A stretch of DNA of 64,000 bases from Phycisphaerales bacterium (lineage in GTDB: Bacteria > Planctomycetota > Phycisphaerae > Phycisphaerales > UBA1924), in the NCBI GenBank assembly GCA_029260395.1, contig JAJDDJ010000009.1, positions 248,001 through 312,000 on the forward strand, given 5' to 3'. Under the pieces are notes generated by a model. That model saw only the letters and a program-made list of their open reading frames with translations. It did no database searches and was not told where the DNA came from. This document shows, in pieces, positions 60,532-64,000 of this stretch. Both the position numbers and the translations under genes were made by a program. Within the stretch, counting starts at the first letter, position 1. Each line of letters opens with the position of its first letter.

Positions 60532-61180
60532 CGCGGGCCAGCCCGCACTCGGGGCAGATGGCAAGGCCAGCGAGTTCGTATTTGCACGCGATGCACAAGC
60601 CGAGCCGGGCGCGTCGACGCCGAACGAACCAGGGGATCAGCACGAGCGGCACGGCCCACAGCGCCGCGTAGAAAAGCGTGTTGAGCAGCAGGCCGCGGGA
60701 GATGGGTGAGTAAGGCAGCGTGGGCGAATGGCGCCGAAACGCTCCTCTCACTCTCGGATTCGGAAGCCCCCACTCGTACTCGTCAAACGCGGCTGTCCCT
60801 GAAAGGCAGTACGTCGGCCAGCCAACAACCCAAACGCATACAGCAACGGCGTGCTCGTGCTCATGAGCCCGTATCGCCCGGCGGTGAAGCAACTTCTCCA
60901 CGACAGAACCTAGACCCATCGGAAAGCTACCCGAGTACGCATGGTGTCTTCTGCTGGCGTGCTCGATGAATCCATCGTCCGTGGAGATGGCCAGCAGACA
61001 ACCTGTCCATTTCCAACAACTCCACCAACTGGCGGATTCGTTCCCGAAGAGCGTGTCGTATCCGGTAGTCGGCGCCGGGCGATTTACATCAACCCGAGCA
61101 AAGCACCCCCACGCCACGAGCACGCTGGTGGCGGCACCGAGCGCGAGCAGTCCGAGCGTGATGCGGAGGGTGTGGCGCAC
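60476..61180 (-). CDS. Membrane protein with C-terminal zinc ribbon
   Basis: 234 residues from a GTG at 61180. N-terminal helix (LRITLGLLALGAATSVLVAWG), an extracytoplasmic domain with several Cys and His (including HEHEHAVAVCVW), a second helix (LFYAALWAVPLVLIPWF) and a ribbon CIAC...CPECG with KYELAG. It follows the 61190-61552 gene by 9 bases. Its 3' end overlaps the DUF2200 gene tail to tail by 56 bases. Function unknown. Confidence 0.76.
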   Translation of the reverse strand: MRHTLRITLGLLALGAATSVLVAWGCFARVDVNRPAPTTGYDTLFGNESASWWSCWKWTGCLLAISTDDGFIEHASRRHHAYSGSFPMGLGSVVEKLLHRRAIRAHEHEHAVAVCVWVVGWPTYCLSGTAAFDEYEWGLPNPRVRGAFRRHSPTLPYSPISRGLLLNTLFYAALWAVPLVLIPWFVRRRRARLGLCIACKYELAGLAICPECGLARATPSAGSSPSSGPAQAPR

Positions 61181-61189
61181 GGGCGCAGC

Positions 61190-61552
61190 TTACTCGTCTT
61201 GGCCGGTTGATCCGGCGCTGTGCTCAGCGATCCACAGCCCGCACTCGGGGCACTTGCTGGCAGCGGGGTCGATCGGGTAATCGCAGCCGGGGCAGGTATC
61301 GGCGGGCGCGGGGCGGATGAGCTTGCGGGCGAGCCAGTTGCGGCGGAAGATAAGTAGGAGGCCCGACGCGAGAAAGATGGCGCTTTGAACTGCAGATGTC
61401 CAGCTCATGTTGCCGGCGAATGAATCAAACAGCGAAGTAACCGCCCAAGTGGCGTAAGCCGCGCCGGTGACGATAAGGTGGAGGCCTACTACCACGATCA
61501 ACACATTGGCTAGATTCCGACTCAGGCGCAGCAGTTGGCGGTCGTCGATCAT
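61190..61552 (-). CDS. Small two-span membrane protein with C-terminal zinc ribbon
   Basis: 120 residues. Two transmembrane segments (NVLIVVVGLHLIVTGAAYAT and AVQSAIFLASGLLLIF), a basic loop (RRNWLARKLIRPAP) and a ribbon CPGC...CPECG with DYPIDP. The smallest member of the family in this cluster; it lacks a large extracytoplasmic domain. First gene of a pair with 60476-61180. Function unknown. Confidence 0.8.
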   Translation of the reverse strand: MIDDRQLLRLSRNLANVLIVVVGLHLIVTGAAYATWAVTSLFDSFAGNMSWTSAVQSAIFLASGLLLIFRRNWLARKLIRPAPADTCPGCDYPIDPAASKCPECGLWIAEHSAGSTGQDE

Positions 61553-61563
61553 GGCGTATCTCC

Positions 61564-61587
61564 CACAGGCGGGACGCCTGTGCCACC
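61564..61587 (-). repeat. Palindromic repeat, copy 3
   Basis: Perfect arms CACAGGCG and CGCCTGTG around GGA, then CCACC; in the gap downstream of the 61686 gene. Confidence 0.6.
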
Positions 61588-61646
61588 AGCAGAGCGCCGC
61601 GTGCTCACGCCCCCCCTGCGGCTCTGACTGAAGAGCATCCTACCAA

Positions 61647-61670
61647 CACGGGCGAGACGCCCGTGCCACG
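61647..61670 (-). repeat. Palindromic repeat, copy 4
   Basis: Perfect arms CACGGGCG and CGCCCGTG around AGA, then CCACG; 59 bases after copy 3 and 15 before the stop of the 61686 gene. Confidence 0.6.
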
Positions 61671-61685
61671 GGAAGAGATCAGTGC

Positions 61686-62831
61686 CTACTGCCCGAACAG
61701 GTTGGTCTGGCCGAACATGCCCTGCTTCTCGAAGTGCTCGAGCGCCTCGGCGGTGCTCCTAAACACCTTGGTCGCGGTCTCGGTGATGAACGGGCTCGGC
61801 GGCTTGGCGGGCTTCCACACCACGTACACCTCTTTGGTGTGCTCCCACGCGTGCTGGAGTTCGCGTTCGACGCCGCTGGAGAGGCCGGGAATGCCGCCGC
61901 CCTTGCCGTCGGGGATCTCGGGGATGTAGCTGACGATCATGTCGGACTGGTCGATCAGCTTGAAGTCGCGGGTGTAGATCTGGCCGTCGATGTCGCCCGC
62001 GATATCGAGGACCTGCCGCACGCTGACGCGGATGGTGTCGGTGCCCGCGGCCTTGGAGCCGCCGAAGTTGTGTGGCGTGACATCGAGGAAGGAATCGACG
62101 TTGCCGTCTTTGGCGGCTTCGAGCGCTCGGTCGAGCAGCAGCTTCTCATCGACATCGCCCGGATCGAACGTGACGAAGTGCTCGGCGAGCGCAGCGCGGA
62201 ACTCATCGATCTCCGCGAGGATGTCGGGCATGTCCACCACATGGCTCATGGGGAAGCTGGGGTAGACCTTGAGCATGTCGGGCCGGCAGATGAGGCGGAA
62301 GAGCGTCTGGTGGGTTTGCTGGTGGCGGCCGCGCGAGAGGATGTAGAACTGGCTGCCGGGCAGGGCCTTACTCATGAGTTCGGTGGCGAGGATTTCTTCT
62401 TCGCGCCAGACCATGCAGTCCTTGAGCGTGGCGTCGATGTCGTGCTCGGCGTGGAGCCGGTGGTGGACGACCTCGATGTTGTCGACGAGGCAGATGAGCA
62501 GGTCCGGCTTGAGGAGCTGTATCTGGTCGAAGTCGAAGGCTGGGAACAGGCCGTGGCGCCAACGGAAAGTCGCGTGCGTGTTGACGAGCAAGTTGGGGTC
62601 GGCGGCGTTCTCGGAGATGATGTCCTTGAACGCGGCCCGGCGGAGGCTCGTGAGCCGGCTCAGGGGCAGATCGAGGATTCGGCCCGGGCGAACGTCCGGG
62701 CCTTCGGTGTACATGAGGTCGCCGACGTGGCGGATGACGAGCGGCTCGGCCTGCTCGCCCGCGAGCCTTTGGGTGCGGTCGAGGTAGGGTTTCTTGTCCA
62801 TGCCGACCTGGCCGGTGATGATGGCGCGCAT
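61686..62831 (-). CDS. P-loop-like protein with C-terminal deoxyribosyltransferase-like region
   Basis: 381 residues, exact family not recognised. The N-terminus MRAIITGQVGMDKKPYLD resembles an adenylate-kinase-type P-loop whose GK[ST] has become DKKP, so nucleotide binding may be lost. The middle (about 60-250) is kinase-like helical: LLICLVDNIEVVHHRL, MVWREEEILATELMSKALPG. The last 110 residues (VYVVWKP, IDQSDMIVSYIPEIPDGK, SSGVERELQHAWEHT) resemble nucleoside 2-deoxyribosyltransferase-like/DUF4406 domains, where S-G-V-E is the catalytic region. No signal peptide or membrane span. Monocistronic; divergent from the fructosamine kinase gene. Could act on nucleotides, but that is inference. 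Confidence 0.65.
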   Translation of the reverse strand: MRAIITGQVGMDKKPYLDRTQRLAGEQAEPLVIRHVGDLMYTEGPDVRPGRILDLPLSRLTSLRRAAFKDIISENAADPNLLVNTHATFRWRHGLFPAFDFDQIQLLKPDLLICLVDNIEVVHHRLHAEHDIDATLKDCMVWREEEILATELMSKALPGSQFYILSRGRHQQTHQTLFRLICRPDMLKVYPSFPMSHVVDMPDILAEIDEFRAALAEHFVTFDPGDVDEKLLLDRALEAAKDGNVDSFLDVTPHNFGGSKAAGTDTIRVSVRQVLDIAGDIDGQIYTRDFKLIDQSDMIVSYIPEIPDGKGGGIPGLSSGVERELQHAWEHTKEVYVVWKPAKPPSPFITETATKVFRSTAEALEHFEKQGMFGQTNLFGQ

Positions 62832-62899
62832 GGCGGCCTCCTGTGTCTGCGGGTCCGTTGTTACCTGTCAATAGGATAGGGGCGACAGGAGGCCCGCTG

Positions 62900-63766
62900 G
62901 TGGGAGATGTGCAACGAGCGATTTCGGACGCGATCGGGACAGAGATCGTGCGGCTCACGTCCTTGAGTGGCGGGTGCATCGCGAGCGTGTACAGGGCGGA
63001 ACTCGCTGACGGGACGATGGTCGTCGCCAAGAGCGGGTCCGCCTTACAGGCGGGCGGGCTTGATGTCGAGGCGTGGATGCTCGGGTATCTGGCCGAGCAT
63101 TCGGAGCTGCCCGTGCCCAAGGTGCTGCACGCCGAGCCGGGCTTGCTGGTTATGGAACACATCGAGAGCGCGGGCGGGGTATCTGACGCCGGTGAAGCGC
63201 GCGCAGCGGAGTTGTTCGCAACGCTGCACTCGACCACCGCGGACCGGTACGGAATGGAACGCGACACGCTCATCGGGCCGCTTGTGCAGCCCAATGCGCA
63301 CACAACGAGTTGGTGCGAGTTCTACGCCGAGCGCCGGCTCAGGCACTTCGGACGGATCGCGCTGGAACGTGGCGGTATAGACGCGGCGACGATGAAGCTG
63401 GTTGAGCGAGTGTGCGCACGGATCGGTGGCATCATCGGCAAGCCCGGCCCGCCGTCGCTTGTGCATGGCGATGCGTGGGGCGGCAACGTGCTGTGCCGGG
63501 ACGGGGAGGTGGTGGCGCTGATCGACCCGGCGATTCACTACGCCGATGCTGAAGTGGAGCTTGCGTTCATGACGCTGTTCGGGACGTTCGGCGAGGCATT
63601 CTTTGCGCGGTACCACGAGCTCAGGCCGATCCGCCCGGGTTTCTTTGAGGAGCGGAAGGACCTGTACCTGCTGTACCCATTGCTGGTTCACGCGGCGTTG
63701 TTCGAGAGCGGGGGCGGCGGGGGGTACGGCCAGCGGGTCCGGGCGATCGCAAAGCGGTTTAGCTGA
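62900..63766 (+). CDS. Fructosamine/ketosamine-3-kinase family protein
   Basis: 288 residues from a GTG at 62900 with AGGAGG 7 bases upstream, better than the in-frame ATG at 62843. APH-like kinase fold: a glycine-rich start (LSGGCIASVYRAELADG), VVAKSG with the ATP-binding Lys, HGDAWGGNVL (catalytic Asp about 190) and IDPAIHYADAEVELAF for the metal site. Family members phosphorylate fructosamines or ribulosamines on glycated proteins so the sugar falls off. Shares a 68-base divergent promoter region with the 61686 gene. Confidence 0.92.
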   Translation: MGDVQRAISDAIGTEIVRLTSLSGGCIASVYRAELADGTMVVAKSGSALQAGGLDVEAWMLGYLAEHSELPVPKVLHAEPGLLVMEHIESAGGVSDAGEARAAELFATLHSTTADRYGMERDTLIGPLVQPNAHTTSWCEFYAERRLRHFGRIALERGGIDAATMKLVERVCARIGGIIGKPGPPSLVHGDAWGGNVLCRDGEVVALIDPAIHYADAEVELAFMTLFGTFGEAFFARYHELRPIRPGFFEERKDLYLLYPLLVHAALFESGGGGGYGQRVRAIAKRFS

Positions 63767-63944
63767 GGATTTTCGCACGCGGGGGTTGTGCAGCGTGGGC
63801 GGGCTTGAGAGACTGATGGTCCAAGCGCTGGCGAGAGCCGGCGGCGTCCGATGAGAGACGCACGTGCATGGCCGCGAGGCGTGTAGCCTGCGAGTCGATG
63901 CAGACAAGCTCTCTGAATCCCCACCCTCGTGAAGGAGAACCGTA

Positions 63945-64000
63945 ATGAAGAACAGCAGGATGAAGAATCGGGCATGGATCGTGGCACTGACGCTCGTCAG
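63945..64000 (+). CDS. Start of a secreted protein, cut by the window edge
   Basis: ATG 63945 with AAGGAG 7 bases upstream begins MKNSRMKNRAWIVALTLV, a typical signal peptide start with basic residues followed by a hydrophobic run. Only 18 codons are visible and nothing more can be said. Confidence 0.7.
   Translation, partial: MKNSRMKNRAWIVALTLV

Noticed and set aside
61561-61680. Palindromic repeats as an insertion-sequence end
   Set aside because: There is no transposase, no target-site duplication and only short hairpins; a REP-like element is the better description.

Overview
The window reads as chromosomal DNA of a GC-rich, Gram-negative planctomycete, most likely of the class Phycisphaerae. 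This is inferred from family content, not from a marker gene: an alpha-amylase ending in a GC-type dockerin pair, a repeat protein with a PEP-CTERM-like tail, two LEPR-XLL-type surface proteins, H-X9-DG-type pseudopilins, futalosine-pathway mqnA, and an LPS-transport set (lptB plus two LptF/LptG-family permeases). No rRNA or tRNA gene, CRISPR array or insertion sequence was seen.

Layout. 1-6.7 kb: 3' part of ychF, a giant secreted repeat protein and a secreted M28 peptidase, each of the last two with a clear terminator. 6.9-11 kb: a four-gene operon pairing a MacB/LolD-type ABC transporter with a ZnuA-like metal-binding lipoprotein. 11-19.2 kb: a starch/maltodextrin locus (secreted GH13 diverging from GH31, a putative starch-binding esterase and a sugar-porter MFS protein), with an inverted repeat between the divergent genes. 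19.3-27.4 kb: a pseudopilin, a thioredoxin, and a tandemly duplicated unit of LEPR-XLL surface protein plus tail-anchored zinc ribbon, with a leftover gene fragment; then an M14 peptidase and pyrE. 27.5-35 kb: a proline-rich secreted protein, a moxR-rrf2-lysS operon, and an ECF sigma/anti-sigma pair with a PDZ protein downstream. 35-43.6 kb: overlapping tatC-tadA-mutM, a 450-bp gene-free region with two DnaA-box-like sites (candidate oriC), dnaA, an RNase Z-like hydrolase, a VTT membrane protein and an S9 peptidase.

43.6-46.2 kb holds three translationally coupled membrane proteins ending in a CxxC...CPECG-type zinc ribbon; four more relatives lie at 57.7-61.6 kb. Between the first cluster and the envelope operon (LptF-like, GT39, PAP2, LptG-like; 46.2-51.5 kb) is an apparently structured RNA ending in a strong terminator with no protein gene before it. 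51.6-57.4 kb: a second pseudopilin, a divergent sigma/HTH protein with mqnA, a NeuD-like acyltransferase, and a DUF4870-lptB-PEGA operon. 57.7-64 kb: the second zinc-ribbon group, DUF1579 and DUF2200 proteins, four copies of a small palindromic repeat, an unusual P-loop/deoxyribosyltransferase-like protein, a fructosamine kinase and the start of another secreted protein.

The most unusual items are the RNA/attenuator-like element at 45.9-46.1 kb, the seven-member zinc-ribbon membrane family, the tandem duplication at 21-26 kb with its synonymous-only zinc-ribbon copies, and the metal ABC operon. All functions are from reading the sequence and family knowledge; no search was run.
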